A stretch of DNA of 64,000 bases from UMGS1696 sp045643285 (GCA_045643285.1 JAZUKN010000025.1:62001-126000); one strand, 5' to 3'. Positions 8,234-17,784 are shown, counted from the first letter of the stretch. Notes: generated by a model from the letters alone, not told the origin. Translations and numbers: made by a program.

Positions 8234-8276
8234 AAGTTCCTTATCTTCGCGTTGCGGAGATAAGGAACTTTTTTTG
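8234..8276 (+). terminator. terminator after response regulator
   Basis: AAGTTCCTTATCT and AGATAAGGAACTT form a stem of about 13 pairs followed by TTTTT. It separates the regulator from the kinase. Confidence 0.9.
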
Positions 8277-8285
8277 TACGCCGAC

Positions 8286-8314
8286 TTGTAATTGATAGGA
8301 TATTATAGTATAAT
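8286..8314 (+). promoter_or_regulatory. histidine kinase promoter
   Basis: TTGTAA, a 17-base spacer and TATAAT (8309-8314) lie 34 bases before the kinase start and after the terminator, so the kinase can be transcribed on its own. Confidence 0.75.
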
Positions 8315-8347
8315 CAATACGAGAAAATCCCATATACGGAGTGAACA

Positions 8348-9871
8348 ATGTTCAAAAGTATTTTTGTTAAGTATTTAACAGCATTCATGCTGATAATCAT
8401 AGTCAGTATTATCATATCGACAACAGTAATCACAACTCTCGTCAATCTCTATGACGGAAACAACAAAAACCGAATCCTTGAAAATGTCACGGAAGGTACG
8501 GTTGACTATATCGGACGCGAGCTGAAGCGAAAACCGTACGATGACTTTTCGGATTATATAGGCGAAAACGGTGACAGAGTCGTGACTTTCCTTGGTGCGA
8601 TGAGCGCAAATCTTGACGATATAGTGATTTTTATCGCAGATGAAAACGGACAGATCATTCTTGCCGGCGGTTCGTCTTATGCCTCTGATTACGCGGATGA
8701 GAACGGCAGGATAACGGATTCCGCGCTCGTCCTGCCCGATACGCTCAAAGATAATCTCTTCACGGGCGAAACCGTAAAGCGTAATGATAATCTTGACGGT
8801 TTTTTCGCAGAAAAACAGCGTACATATTCGACTTCAATCCTTTCCGACGACGGGAAAACGATCTGCTCGGTAATGACGTCGACGATGAAAAACGACATGG
8901 ACGATCTCCTTGAAGCCATGATAAAAACTATAGTTATGTCGACGTTGTGGCTTATGCTTGCCGCACTTATCGCCGTATATTTCATAACGGAAAAGCTCGT
9001 ATCCCCTCTCCGCGCAATGTCGAAAGCCGCAAAGGAGTTTGCGGTCGGTCATTTTGACGCTCGTGTTCCCGTTACGGGAGACGACGAGGTAGGGGAGCTT
9101 GCTGCGGCGTTTAACAATATGGCGGCTTCACTTCAGCGAAGTGAAGAAACGCGCCGCCTGTTCCTCGCAAACGTGTCTCATGACCTTCGAACACCCATGA
9201 CGACGATCTCCGGTTTTATCGACAGCATTCTCTCCGGTGCAATCCCCGAAACGGAAGTTCCGCATTATCTCGGAGTTATCTCTTCCGAAGTCAGACGTCT
9301 GTCGCGGCTTGTTTCGAGCTTGCTCGATATAACAAAAATCCAGGCAGGCGAGCGAAAATTCACGAAAACACCGTTCGATGTATGCGAAATGGCAAGAGAA
9401 ATTATTATTTCAAATGAACAGAGGCTCGAAGAAAAACACCTGGACGTTCGATTTGAAGTAGACGAAGACAATATGTACGTAAGCGCCGACCGCGACGCGA
9501 TCCATCAAGTCTTGTACAACCTCTGCGACAACGCGATAAAGTTCTCCGACGACGGCGGAAAGTATATAGTTTCCGTGAAGAATATTTCGGCGGCGAAAAC
9601 GGAAGTAAGCGTTTATAACGACGGCGAGGGGATTTCCGCGGAAGATTTGCCACTCGTTTTCGACAGATTCTACAAGAGCGACCGAAGCCGCGGTCTTGAC
9701 AAAACCGGCGCAGGACTCGGACTGTATATATGCCGTACTATCATCGAAGCGCATAAAGAAAAGATAAAAGTCGAGAGCGAGTACGGCAAATGGGTGAAAT
9801 TCTCGTTTACACTGCCGCGCAAGGACGTTCCGAAACTTAAAGAAGATAAACGGAGTACCGAAATAAAATGA
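8348..9871 (+). CDS. membrane sensor histidine kinase (HAMP, HisKA, HATPase)
   Basis: The 507-residue kinase has a first membrane helix (about 10-32), an extracellular sensor part, a second helix (about 195-217), a HAMP region, a HisKA box with the phosphorylated His in NVSHDLRTP, an N box NLCDNAIKFS and G boxes ending GAGLGLYI. It most likely phosphorylates the response regulator upstream. RBS GGAGTG precedes the ATG. Its stop overlaps the next start as ATGA, so the methyltransferase gene is coupled to it. Confidence 0.93.
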   Translation: MFKSIFVKYLTAFMLIIIVSIIISTTVITTLVNLYDGNNKNRILENVTEGTVDYIGRELKRKPYDDFSDYIGENGDRVVTFLGAMSANLDDIVIFIADENGQIILAGGSSYASDYADENGRITDSALVLPDTLKDNLFTGETVKRNDNLDGFFAEKQRTYSTSILSDDGKTICSVMTSTMKNDMDDLLEAMIKTIVMSTLWLMLAALIAVYFITEKLVSPLRAMSKAAKEFAVGHFDARVPVTGDDEVGELAAAFNNMAASLQRSEETRRLFLANVSHDLRTPMTTISGFIDSILSGAIPETEVPHYLGVISSEVRRLSRLVSSLLDITKIQAGERKFTKTPFDVCEMAREIIISNEQRLEEKHLDVRFEVDEDNMYVSADRDAIHQVLYNLCDNAIKFSDDGGKYIVSVKNISAAKTEVSVYNDGEGISAEDLPLVFDRFYKSDRSRGLDKTGAGLGLYICRTIIEAHKEKIKVESEYGKWVKFSFTLPRKDVPKLKEDKRSTEIK

Positions 9872-11001
9872 AATTATTCTACACTGCAACGTGCCTGTTC
9901 GGGCTTGAGGGCTTCCTCGGTGAAGAAATAGATAAGCTCGGATATAAAAGGACAGAAAACATCGACGGACGCATCACCTTTGAAGCGGACGAAAATGCCG
10001 CCGCCGAATGTAATATAAATCTGCGTTTTGCCGAACGGCTTTATCTTCGTATCGGCGCGTTTGAGGCAAGGACTTTTACCGAGCTTTTCGACGGAACAAA
10101 GGCTCTTGAATGGGAAAACTATATCGGCAGGGAAGACGAGTTCCCCGTATCTGGACACGCAATTAAATCTACTCTGTTTTCCGTTCCCGACTGCCAGAAG
10201 ATAATCAAAAAAGCGATATGCTCGCGGCTCGGCGAAAAGTACGGACTTGATAGGCTTCCCGAAACAGGAACGAGATATAAAATTGAATTTTTCATCTTAA
10301 AAGACAGGGCAAGTCTCATGATCGACCTTTCAGGCACGCCGCTACACAAACGCGGATACCGTCCGGAGACAGTCGACGCGCCGATAAGAGAAACTCTTGC
10401 CGCCGCTATGGTGAAGATAGCCCGTCCGCGAGAGGATGTATTATTGTGGGATCCGTTTTGCGGCTCGGGTACGATCGCCATAGAAGCCGCTATGATGATG
10501 AAAAACATCGCGCCGGGGATGAACTGCACGTTCGTTTCGGAGCAGTATCCGCTCTTTCCTGCCGAATCGTGGATTCGCGCGAGAGAAAAGGCACATGATT
10601 TGATCAACCGAACAACCGCTTTTGAGGCATACGCGACGGACATAGACGACGGATGTGTCGAAATCGCAACCGCGTCCGCAAAACGTGCAGGAGTCGACGA
10701 CAGAGTGAACGTTTTCAAAATGGACGCGCTTGACATCGACACTCTCGGCAGACGCGGCACGATCGTCACGAATCCCCCTTACGGCGAGCGCCTTCTCACA
10801 CTCGAAGAAGCGGAAGAACTCTACCGTGCAATGGGGGAGGCTTTCTCGCGGCTTGAAAGGTGGCAGATATATGTCATTACGCCGAACGAGAATTTCCCGA
10901 AGCTGTACGGCAGACGCGCAGACAAGATACGCAAGCTATATAACGGTATGATCCCGTGTTATTACTACGAGTTTTTCAAAAACAAAACAAAAACCGAATA
11001 A
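9868..11001 (+). CDS. THUMP-domain class I RNA methyltransferase (RlmL-like)
   Basis: The 377-residue protein combines an N-terminal THUMP RNA-binding region (about 1-155) with a Rossmann methyltransferase domain carrying the SAM loop DPFCGSGTIAIEA and the catalytic NPPYGERL motif of N2-guanine methyltransferases. Such proteins (YpsC/RlmL N-terminal half) modify 23S rRNA, though the exact site cannot be read from sequence. It is translationally coupled to the histidine kinase by ATGA overlap, an unusual pairing functionally. Confidence 0.88.
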   Translation: MKLFYTATCLFGLEGFLGEEIDKLGYKRTENIDGRITFEADENAAAECNINLRFAERLYLRIGAFEARTFTELFDGTKALEWENYIGREDEFPVSGHAIKSTLFSVPDCQKIIKKAICSRLGEKYGLDRLPETGTRYKIEFFILKDRASLMIDLSGTPLHKRGYRPETVDAPIRETLAAAMVKIARPREDVLLWDPFCGSGTIAIEAAMMMKNIAPGMNCTFVSEQYPLFPAESWIRAREKAHDLINRTTAFEAYATDIDDGCVEIATASAKRAGVDDRVNVFKMDALDIDTLGRRGTIVTNPPYGERLLTLEEAEELYRAMGEAFSRLERWQIYVITPNENFPKLYGRRADKIRKLYNGMIPCYYYEFFKNKTKTE

Positions 11002-11009
11002 AATATCTG

Positions 11010-11054
11010 TCCCCCGTCAATACTCAATCAAAAACAGTATTACGGGGGATTTTT
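11010..11054 (+). terminator. hairpin and T-run abutting the spoVAF-like start codon
   Basis: TCCCCCGT-c-AATACT and AGTATT-ACGGGGGA form a long stem with one bulge, followed by TTTTT and then directly by ATG of the next gene. It has all features of an intrinsic terminator for the kinase-methyltransferase transcript, and the same arm holds the only purine-rich sequence that could bind ribosomes for that gene. Confidence 0.75.
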
Positions 11055-12524
11055 ATGAAAGTATACGAAGGGGAACTGTGCGGCGAATTTGATAAAGATA
11101 TATCGCTGATTGAATCAATACTCCGACCTGAGGACAGTTTTGATCTTCTCAAAAAAGAAATGCTGATCTCTGACGCGCGGATAGTGATGTATTATATCGA
11201 CGGATTTCTAAAAGCAGAAACACTGCAAAAACTGCTCACTTATGTTGTCACGGTAAAGGATTTCGGAAACGGAACGAAGGGAGACGCACGTAATTTTGCG
11301 GAAAAGAGCATAACATCAGCAGAAGTTGACGTTACTTCATCCGTTGATTCGCTCGTACTTGCAGTTATGAGCGGGTGTACGCTGTTTTTCTGTGATAAAT
11401 TCGGTCCGGAAGCACTTGTAATAGACCTTCGCACATACCCCGGAAGAGACGCGGAAGAGCCGGAGAACGACAAAGTTATGCGCGGAAGCCGTGACGGTTT
11501 TGTCGAGACGATGATCTCGAACATTTCTATGATACGCCGCCGTATACGTTCGCCGGAGCTGACCGTGAAATATCTGAACGTCGGCAAAAGCACCCGAACC
11601 GATATTGCATTATGCTATATGGAGGGCAGGTCGGACAAAGACTACGTTCGACGACTCAGTGATAAAATTTCATCATTGAACACCGATTCTCTCGTTCTCG
11701 GACACAGAAGCCTTGCGGAATCGCTTATCAAAACACGGTGGTATAATCCGTTTCCGAAGATACGCTCAACAGAAAGACCGGACGCGGCGGCGGCAACATT
11801 ACTTGAGGGCGGAATAGTCGTTATCGTTGACAACAGCCCCGAAGCGATGATTTTTCCGACGTCACTGTTCAACTTCCTCGAAGAAACGGACGACTACTAT
11901 TTTCCTCCGCTTACCGGATCTTATCTTCGTCTGTTGAGACATTTCATTTTCTGGGCGACGATGATAGTCACGCCTCTGTGGTACGGGCTTATTATGAAGC
12001 CGGAGCTTCTTCCGGAGTGGCTTAAATTCATTGTGCCGTCGGAACCCGGTGAGCTTCCTATCCTTGCTCAGCTTATTCTCACCGAATTTGCGATAGACGG
12101 ATTGAAGCTCGCGTCTCTCAATACGCCGAACGTGCTGTCGAATTCTCTTTCGGTAGTCGGTGGACTACTGCTCGGTGATTTTGCGGTGTCCGTCGGCTGG
12201 CTCTCGCCGGATGTTATTCTTTATATGTCTTTCGTAGCTATAGCGAACTTCACCCAGTCGAGCTATGAACTCGGTTACGCATTCAAATTCATTCGAATGC
12301 TGACGTTAATTCTGACCGCATTATTCCACTGGTACGGTTTTGCGGCAGGTTTGATAATTGCTTTCGCTCTCGTTATTACAAATCGTACGGTTGACGGAAG
12401 AAACAGCTATCTTTATCCGTTAATTCCCTGGAATGGAAATGCTTTTTTGCATTTAATTCTCCGTTTGAAGAAAAAAGACGCGAAAAATGTACAAAATTTA
12501 AGTAAAAAAGTTGAAAAAAATTGA
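11055..12524 (+). CDS. GerA/SpoVAF-family spore membrane protein
   Basis: The 489-residue protein belongs to the GerA A-subunit family and by itself, without B and C subunit genes alongside, looks like SpoVAF. A soluble N-terminal half (about 1-290) is followed by about five membrane segments (about 295-460) and a basic tail. SpoVAF-type proteins act with the germination receptor and DPA channel in the spore inner membrane. The ATG at 11055 has GGGGGA nine bases upstream, inside a terminator-like hairpin. An upstream in-frame extension would be translated through that hairpin and is not family-like. Expression late in the forespore is expected. Confidence 0.85.
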   Translation: MKVYEGELCGEFDKDISLIESILRPEDSFDLLKKEMLISDARIVMYYIDGFLKAETLQKLLTYVVTVKDFGNGTKGDARNFAEKSITSAEVDVTSSVDSLVLAVMSGCTLFFCDKFGPEALVIDLRTYPGRDAEEPENDKVMRGSRDGFVETMISNISMIRRRIRSPELTVKYLNVGKSTRTDIALCYMEGRSDKDYVRRLSDKISSLNTDSLVLGHRSLAESLIKTRWYNPFPKIRSTERPDAAAATLLEGGIVVIVDNSPEAMIFPTSLFNFLEETDDYYFPPLTGSYLRLLRHFIFWATMIVTPLWYGLIMKPELLPEWLKFIVPSEPGELPILAQLILTEFAIDGLKLASLNTPNVLSNSLSVVGGLLLGDFAVSVGWLSPDVILYMSFVAIANFTQSSYELGYAFKFIRMLTLILTALFHWYGFAAGLIIAFALVITNRTVDGRNSYLYPLIPWNGNAFLHLILRLKKKDAKNVQNLSKKVEKN

Positions 12525-12533
12525 AAAAAGTTC

Positions 12534-12562
12534 TTGCATTTTTTAATACGATGTTGTATAAT
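12534..12562 (+). promoter_or_regulatory. marR promoter
   Basis: TTGCAT (12534-12539), a 17-base spacer and TATAAT (12557-12562) lie just upstream of the MarR gene and immediately after the spoVAF-like stop codon. Confidence 0.85.
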
Positions 12563-12595
12563 TTTTCCGGTGAAAATATGACATAAGGAGTATGT

Positions 12596-13093
12596 ATGGT
12601 AAATATTAAGAAATCAACCGCGAAAAAGACATCGGGAGAAACTGACGTATACAATGAGCAGTCTACACTTATCCTTGTAAATCAGATAGCAAGAATAGAA
12701 TTTGAAAGAATTGCAAAAGTAGGCGGACTCGAGTACGATTTCAATGAAAGCGCAAGGCTGATTCTTCTGAAAATTTCCGAAAATGAGGGTTGTACACAGC
12801 AGGATATTGTCCGTATTACAAACATGAAAAAACCGACCGTTTCCGTTATTATGTCGCGTTTTGACGATCTCGGACTTATCGATAAACACGTTGACGAGAT
12901 CGATCACCGCGCTTCACGCCTGACTCTTACAGAAAAGGGTAAAGAGACTGTCTCTGTTCTCAGAAAGTTCTTCGAATCCGAAGAGAAAATCGCCATGGAA
13001 GGGCTTTCCGTAAATGAAACTGCTACACTCATCAAGCTGCTTTCAAAAGTCAGATATAATCTGTCGGATAATGGCAGAATAATCAAGGAATGA
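12596..13093 (+). CDS. MarR-family transcriptional regulator
   Basis: The 165-residue protein has the MarR winged helix: helices around 60-95 (ENEGCTQQDIVRITNMKKPT), the wing with the conserved D-x-R motif in DEIDHRASRLTLTEKG, and flanking dimerisation helices. MarR proteins usually repress efflux or detoxification genes until a small ligand binds. It converges on a two-gene ABC exporter, a common arrangement for MarR and its targets. RBS AAGGAG precedes the start. The N-terminal 15 residues are basic and unlike the rest of the family. Confidence 0.9.
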   Translation: MVNIKKSTAKKTSGETDVYNEQSTLILVNQIARIEFERIAKVGGLEYDFNESARLILLKISENEGCTQQDIVRITNMKKPTVSVIMSRFDDLGLIDKHVDEIDHRASRLTLTEKGKETVSVLRKFFESEEKIAMEGLSVNETATLIKLLSKVRYNLSDNGRIIKE

Positions 13094-13107
13094 TTCTAAA
13101 TAAAATT

Positions 13108-13148
13108 AAAAAACGTGAATTTCGTTCAAAACGGAATTCACGTTTTTT
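13108..13148. terminator. bidirectional terminator between marR and ABC exporter
   Basis: AAAAAACGTGAATT and AATTCACGTTTTTT surround a short spacer, giving A-run and T-run flanks that serve both converging transcripts. Confidence 0.88.
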
Positions 13149-13160
13149 GCTTGTAAAGCT

Positions 13161-15098
13161 TTATTCAAGTTCAAATGCGCCTGTATAAAGCTGATAGTAT
13201 GTGCCTTTTTCTTCGATCAGCTTGTCGTGACTGCCTCGTTCGATTATCTTACCGTGATCGAGTACCATGATCACGTCTGAATTCATGACTGTCGAGAGAC
13301 GGTGTGCGATTACAAAGACAGTGCGTCCTTCCATCAGCTTATCCATACCGCGAGAGACGATCGCTTCCGTTCTCGTGTCAATGGATGACGTTGCTTCGTC
13401 AAGGATCATGACAGGCGGGTCTGCAACTGCGGCGCGCGCAATTGCGATGAGCTGTCTCTGCCCCTGAGACAGATTTGCGCCGTTTCCGGTCAGCTCTGTA
13501 TTGTAACCGTCCGGAAGACGTGTGATGAAGTCGTCGGCTCCCACGAGCTTTGCGGCGGCTTTGCAGTCGTCGTCGGATGCGTCAAGCCTGCCGTAGCGGA
13601 TGTTCTCAAGTACGCTGCCTGTAAATAAGCTCGTGTCCTGAAGAACGATACCGACAGCACGGCGAAGATCAGCTTTTCTTATCTTGTTGATGTTGATACC
13701 GTCGTATCTCACCTTGCCGTCCGTTACGTCGTAGAAACGGTTGAGCAGGTTTGCGATAGTTGTTTTTCCTGCGCCGGTAGCACCTACGAACGCGACTTTC
13801 TGACCGGGTTCTGCGTAGAGCGTAATGCCGCGAAGTGCGATCTTTTCGGGATTGTAGCTGAAATGAACGTCTTCAAGACGGACATCTCCTGCCAGAGGTG
13901 TATATGTTACGGTACCGTCTGCTGAATGAGGATGCTTCCAAGCCCAGTGACCGGTGCGGCTTTCGCTTTCTGTGATGTTTCCGTTTTCATCTATTTCTGC
14001 ATTGACGAGCGTTACATATCCTTCGTCGATTTCCGGCTCTGCGTCGATTACTGCGAATACCCTTTCGGCACCGGCTGTTGCCATTGCGATTACGTTGATC
14101 TGCTGTGATACAGTATTGACGTTACCCGTGAACTGCTTTGTCATATTGAGGAAAGGAACAACCACATCAATACCCATTGCAAGTCCTGCAATAGAAAGGT
14201 TCGGTGCTTTTGTGACAAGCAGAACACCGCCGACAAACGCCGTAAGAACATAAAGCACGTTTCCGATGTTCATAATGATCGGACCGAGGGAGTTCGCGTA
14301 AGCGTGTGCGCGGAATCCGTCTTCATAGAGCCTGTTGTTGAACTCCGTGAAGTCTTTTCTTGCTTCGTCCTCGTGGTTGAAGACCTTTACGACCTTCTGA
14401 CCGCTCATCATTTCCTGGATGAAACCTTCGAGCTTACCGACGGACGTCTGCTGCTTCATGAAGAATCTTGCGCTTCCTCCGCCGATCTTTGCGGATACGG
14501 CGAACATCGCAACGACTCCGAGCAGAACGAGCAGGGTGAGCCATACGCTCAGCCTGAGCATCGTATAAAGGAGTACGGCTACGATAACGCCAGAACGTAC
14601 AACGTTCACGAGAGCCTGCGTGACAAGCTCACGGAGCGTGTCTATATCGTTTGTGTAGTACGACATAAGGTCGCCCTTCGGCTTTCTGTCGAAGAACGAG
14701 ATCGGGAGATCCTGCATCTTGTCGAACAGTTCGACGCGCATCTTGTGTAAGAATCCCTGACCAATGTACGCCATAAGCTGTGTGTATGTGAGCATTGCGA
14801 TGATCGACGCGATGTAAAGCCCGATAAGAATGAAGATAAGAGGGAAGATCTCTGATTTTGCGCTTTCCCAGTCACCGGTCTGATACCATATTTCGATAAG
14901 TTCGATAATTTTCTGCTGGAAGTTTGCGGGGATAGCGGATACTGCGGCTGAGAAAATGATACAGAGTACGGTGAGCGGCATAAGAACGGGGTAGAACTTA
15001 AAGAGCATCTTCACGACTCTGCCGATTATTTTCAGATTCAGCTTAGGTCTGCCGTTCTTGCCGAGCTCTATCGTACCTTTTCTGTTTGCTTTAGGCAT
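13161..15098 (-). CDS. ABC multidrug exporter half-transporter, consensus-site subunit
   Basis: The 645-residue protein has six membrane helices (about 40-330) fused to an ABC ATPase domain: Walker A GATGAGKTT, signature LSQGQ, Walker B and catalytic Glu in ILDEATSSID, and switch His in VIAHRLSTV. An extra segment of about 40 residues (about 355-400) sits before the ATPase. It overlaps the partner gene by eight bases. Together they make a type IV heterodimeric exporter like BmrCD or TM287/288, in which this subunit carries the intact catalytic residues. The substrate cannot be told. Confidence 0.92.
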   Translation of the reverse strand: MPKANRKGTIELGKNGRPKLNLKIIGRVVKMLFKFYPVLMPLTVLCIIFSAAVSAIPANFQQKIIELIEIWYQTGDWESAKSEIFPLIFILIGLYIASIIAMLTYTQLMAYIGQGFLHKMRVELFDKMQDLPISFFDRKPKGDLMSYYTNDIDTLRELVTQALVNVVRSGVIVAVLLYTMLRLSVWLTLLVLLGVVAMFAVSAKIGGGSARFFMKQQTSVGKLEGFIQEMMSGQKVVKVFNHEDEARKDFTEFNNRLYEDGFRAHAYANSLGPIIMNIGNVLYVLTAFVGGVLLVTKAPNLSIAGLAMGIDVVVPFLNMTKQFTGNVNTVSQQINVIAMATAGAERVFAVIDAEPEIDEGYVTLVNAEIDENGNITESESRTGHWAWKHPHSADGTVTYTPLAGDVRLEDVHFSYNPEKIALRGITLYAEPGQKVAFVGATGAGKTTIANLLNRFYDVTDGKVRYDGININKIRKADLRRAVGIVLQDTSLFTGSVLENIRYGRLDASDDDCKAAAKLVGADDFITRLPDGYNTELTGNGANLSQGQRQLIAIARAAVADPPVMILDEATSSIDTRTEAIVSRGMDKLMEGRTVFVIAHRLSTVMNSDVIMVLDHGKIIERGSHDKLIEEKGTYYQLYTGAFELE

Positions 15099-16860
15099 TG
15101 TCGTCTCCTCCCTTCGTCTGCTGTTCGTAAACCTCGCGGTAGATACGGCTTGTTTTCAGGAGTTCGTCGTGAGTACCGACATCAGTAACGGTGCCGTTGT
15201 CCATGACGATTATTCTATCGGCGTGTTCAACGGACGCAATACGCTGTGCTATGATGATCTTTGTTGTGTCGGGTATGTAAGTTTCAAAACCGCGACGGAT
15301 AAGAGCGTCTGTCTTTGTGTCGACTGCACTTGTCGAGTCGTCGAGAATAAGTATCTTCGGCTTTTTCAGAAGTGCTCGTGCGATGCAGAGACGCTGTTTT
15401 TGACCGCCGGAGACGTTTGCGCCGCCCTGGTCGATCATTCTGTCGTATCCCTCGGGGAAAGAAAGAACGAATTCTTCTGCCTGTGCGAGACGGCACGCTT
15501 CGACGATCTCGTCATCCGTTGCGTTTTCGTTGCCCCAACGGAGGTTTTCTTTTATAGTTCCTGCAAACAGCACGTTTTTCTGTAAAACTACTGCAACAGC
15601 ATCACGGAGCGACTTTAGATCGTATTCGCGTACATCTCTTCCGCCGACTTTAACTGTTCCGACCGTTGCGTCATAGAGGCGCGGAATAAGCTGTATCAGC
15701 GTGGATTTTGATGAACCCGTGCCGCCGATTATACCGATCGTCTCACCTGATTTTATGTGCAGATCAATGTCGGATAGTGCAAAGCGCTCGGCCTTTGCAG
15801 AATATTTGAAGCCTACATCCTCGAAGTCGATCGAACCGTCCGGGATGACTTCAACAGCGTTTTCGGGACTGCGGAGCGTTGATTCTTCGTCGAGGACTTC
15901 ACCGATTCTGCGAACCGATTCGATAGACAGCGTGATCATAACGTAGATCATCGAGAGCATCATAAGGGACATAAGCACCTGTACGCCGTATGTGATGAGT
16001 GCGGAGAGCGCACCGACGTCGAGTACAGTACCCTGAGAGCCGATGATCAGCTTTGAACCGACTGCAAGAATGAATACCATATTGAAATATAGGCAAATAT
16101 TCATCAAGGGGTTGTTGAAAGCGACGATACGTTCAGCTTTCGTGAATTCGCGTCTGATCGAGTCTGCGGCGTTCTCGAATTTGTTCTTTTCGTAATCCTC
16201 GCGGACAAATCCCTTTACGGTACGCATTGCCGTGACGTTTTCTTCGATAGCTTCGTTCATCTTGTCGTATTTCTTGAATACGGCATGGAACGCGGGCATA
16301 GCCTTTTTAGCTATGAGTATCAGACCGAACACAAGAACGGGTATTACGATAACAAAAGTGAACGCGAGTTTTCCGCCCTTTAGGAACGCCATGAGAATTG
16401 CGAAAATGAACATCATCGGACTGCGGATCGCAGAACGAATGATCATCATGAACGACATCTGAACGTTGTTGATGTCCGTCGTCATACGGGTGACAAGGGA
16501 AGAGGACGAGAATTTGTCGATGCTCTCAAACGAGAACATCTGCACCTTGTCAAAAATTTTGTAGCGCAGATTCTTTGCAAATCCTGCCGATGCTTTTGAA
16601 GCGGTATATCCGCCCGCCGCACCGCATCCGAGAGACAAGAGAGCCATGACGAACAGGATAATACCGTATTTTACTATAACGTCAAGACCGCATCCGTGCT
16701 GTATCTCCGAGATCAGATCAGCAGTGATGAACGGCATAAGGACTTCGAGTCCGACTTCGCCTATCATGAATACCGGAGTCAGTATCGTCGGGACTTTGTA
16801 TTCACCGATACATGACGCAAGTCTTCTGATAGTTGAAGGTTTTTTTTCTTTTTTAGACAT
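15091..16860 (-). CDS. ABC multidrug exporter half-transporter, degenerate-site subunit
   Basis: The 589-residue protein also fuses six membrane helices to an ATPase domain, with Walker A GGTGSSKST and signature VSGGQKQR. Its catalytic Glu is replaced by Asp (ILILDDSTSAVD) and the switch His by Gln (IIAQRIASV). These changes mark the degenerate half of heterodimeric exporters, whose non-hydrolysing site is structural. RBS AGGAGG lies nine bases before the ATG. It is the first gene of the pair and is preceded by an inverted repeat that could be a MarR operator. Confidence 0.92.
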   Translation of the reverse strand: MSKKEKKPSTIRRLASCIGEYKVPTILTPVFMIGEVGLEVLMPFITADLISEIQHGCGLDVIVKYGIILFVMALLSLGCGAAGGYTASKASAGFAKNLRYKIFDKVQMFSFESIDKFSSSSLVTRMTTDINNVQMSFMMIIRSAIRSPMMFIFAILMAFLKGGKLAFTFVIVIPVLVFGLILIAKKAMPAFHAVFKKYDKMNEAIEENVTAMRTVKGFVREDYEKNKFENAADSIRREFTKAERIVAFNNPLMNICLYFNMVFILAVGSKLIIGSQGTVLDVGALSALITYGVQVLMSLMMLSMIYVMITLSIESVRRIGEVLDEESTLRSPENAVEVIPDGSIDFEDVGFKYSAKAERFALSDIDLHIKSGETIGIIGGTGSSKSTLIQLIPRLYDATVGTVKVGGRDVREYDLKSLRDAVAVVLQKNVLFAGTIKENLRWGNENATDDEIVEACRLAQAEEFVLSFPEGYDRMIDQGGANVSGGQKQRLCIARALLKKPKILILDDSTSAVDTKTDALIRRGFETYIPDTTKIIIAQRIASVEHADRIIVMDNGTVTDVGTHDELLKTSRIYREVYEQQTKGGDDNA

Positions 16861-16885
16861 GAAGTCATTTTCCTCCTTTGGAAAA

Positions 16886-16944
16886 ATATTAACAACTGAT
16901 TATAGTATTTTTTCAACAAAAAGTCTATATATAAATTGTTAATA
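16886..16944 (-). promoter_or_regulatory. ABC exporter promoter region with 9-bp inverted repeat
   Basis: On the minus strand a -10, TATAAT (16904-16899), has a weak -35 about 17 bases upstream. TATTAACAA (16887-16895) and TTGTTAATA (16936-16944) form a perfect inverted repeat around it. Its place suggests an operator, and the converging MarR gene is the obvious candidate regulator; this is inference. Confidence 0.5.
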
Positions 16945-16962
16945 ATTAAAATATAGAAAATA

Positions 16963-16998
16963 AAACGTGAGTAAATCTCTCAAGATTTGCTCACGTTT
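16963..16998 (-). terminator. terminator after dapA-TIM barrel operon
   Basis: AAACGTGAGTAAATC and GATTTGCTCACGTTTT pair around a five-base loop. On the minus strand the 3' arm is followed by T-rich sequence. It lies about 18 bases after the TIM-barrel stop. Confidence 0.8.
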
Positions 16999-17015
16999 TC
17001 GTTAACTTAAACAAT

Positions 17016-17765
17016 TTACTCTCTCACCCACTCGTGAAGAGTTTCTGCGTCCCTGTAAAGCTGCTCAACTGTTCCGTCGCAGACGAATTCAAGAAGCAGG
17101 TTGTGGTCTTTTCCGTCCGAGCGGATTATATCAAGATACTGCTTCCACATTTTTTCTCCCCATGCGAGAGGATACATATCGCTTTCGTGCCATGAGAACA
17201 CATGAACGTTCGAGAGATAGGGAAGAACGCCTTTAATCGCACGAAGGTTGTATCCGTCGTCTCTGAACTGGTTCGGCTGCCAGTAGAGGCGGAAGTTGTC
17301 TTCACTTACTTCGTCGACGAGACGGAGCGCACTGTCAAGCTCGTCTGTAAGCGTTCCTCCGTGAAATTCGGGAGACACGGTAAGCCCGTACTTAGCGGCG
17401 GACTGAACTGTATGCTTGATTCTTTTAACAAATTCGGCTCTCGTTTCGTCCGTATAGTCGTTCGACCAGAGTTTTCCTGCCCAGATTCGGATGTTCGGTG
17501 CGCCGAGCAGGGAAGCGGTCTTCAGATTCTTCTCCATTTCTTCGTCGTCGCCGGTGCAGTTGAAGTATGAGCCGTACGACGCTATCGTGAGTCCGTTTTC
17601 GGCGGTCGCTTTCTTTGCATCTGCGATAGCCTCTTCATTCATCGGCGGAACGTGGATGTCGCCACCCCATTCTATCGTGCTGAGTCCGGCGTTCTTCGTG
17701 ACTTTTGCCACTTCTTCGACAGAGAGTTTTCTGAATGTTACCGAAACGATACCTGTGTTAAGCAT
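17016..17765 (-). CDS. sugar phosphate isomerase/epimerase-like TIM-barrel protein
   Basis: The 249-residue protein has the xylose-isomerase/AP-endonuclease-2 fold seen in sugar phosphate isomerases: the start GIVSVTFRKLSVEEV, IEWGGDIHV (metal-ligand Glu/Asp region), ENGLTIASYGSY, VSPEFHGG, and LLLEFVCDG near the end. Metal-binding Glu and His residues are present but the substrate cannot be read. It lies 19 bases after dapA with RBS CAGGAG, so the two are co-transcribed. Confidence 0.8.
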   Translation of the reverse strand: MLNTGIVSVTFRKLSVEEVAKVTKNAGLSTIEWGGDIHVPPMNEEAIADAKKATAENGLTIASYGSYFNCTGDDEEMEKNLKTASLLGAPNIRIWAGKLWSNDYTDETRAEFVKRIKHTVQSAAKYGLTVSPEFHGGTLTDELDSALRLVDEVSEDNFRLYWQPNQFRDDGYNLRAIKGVLPYLSNVHVFSWHESDMYPLAWGEKMWKQYLDIIRSDGKDHNLLLEFVCDGTVEQLYRDAETLHEWVRE

Positions 17766-17784
17766 TTTTCTGTTCTCCTGTTTT

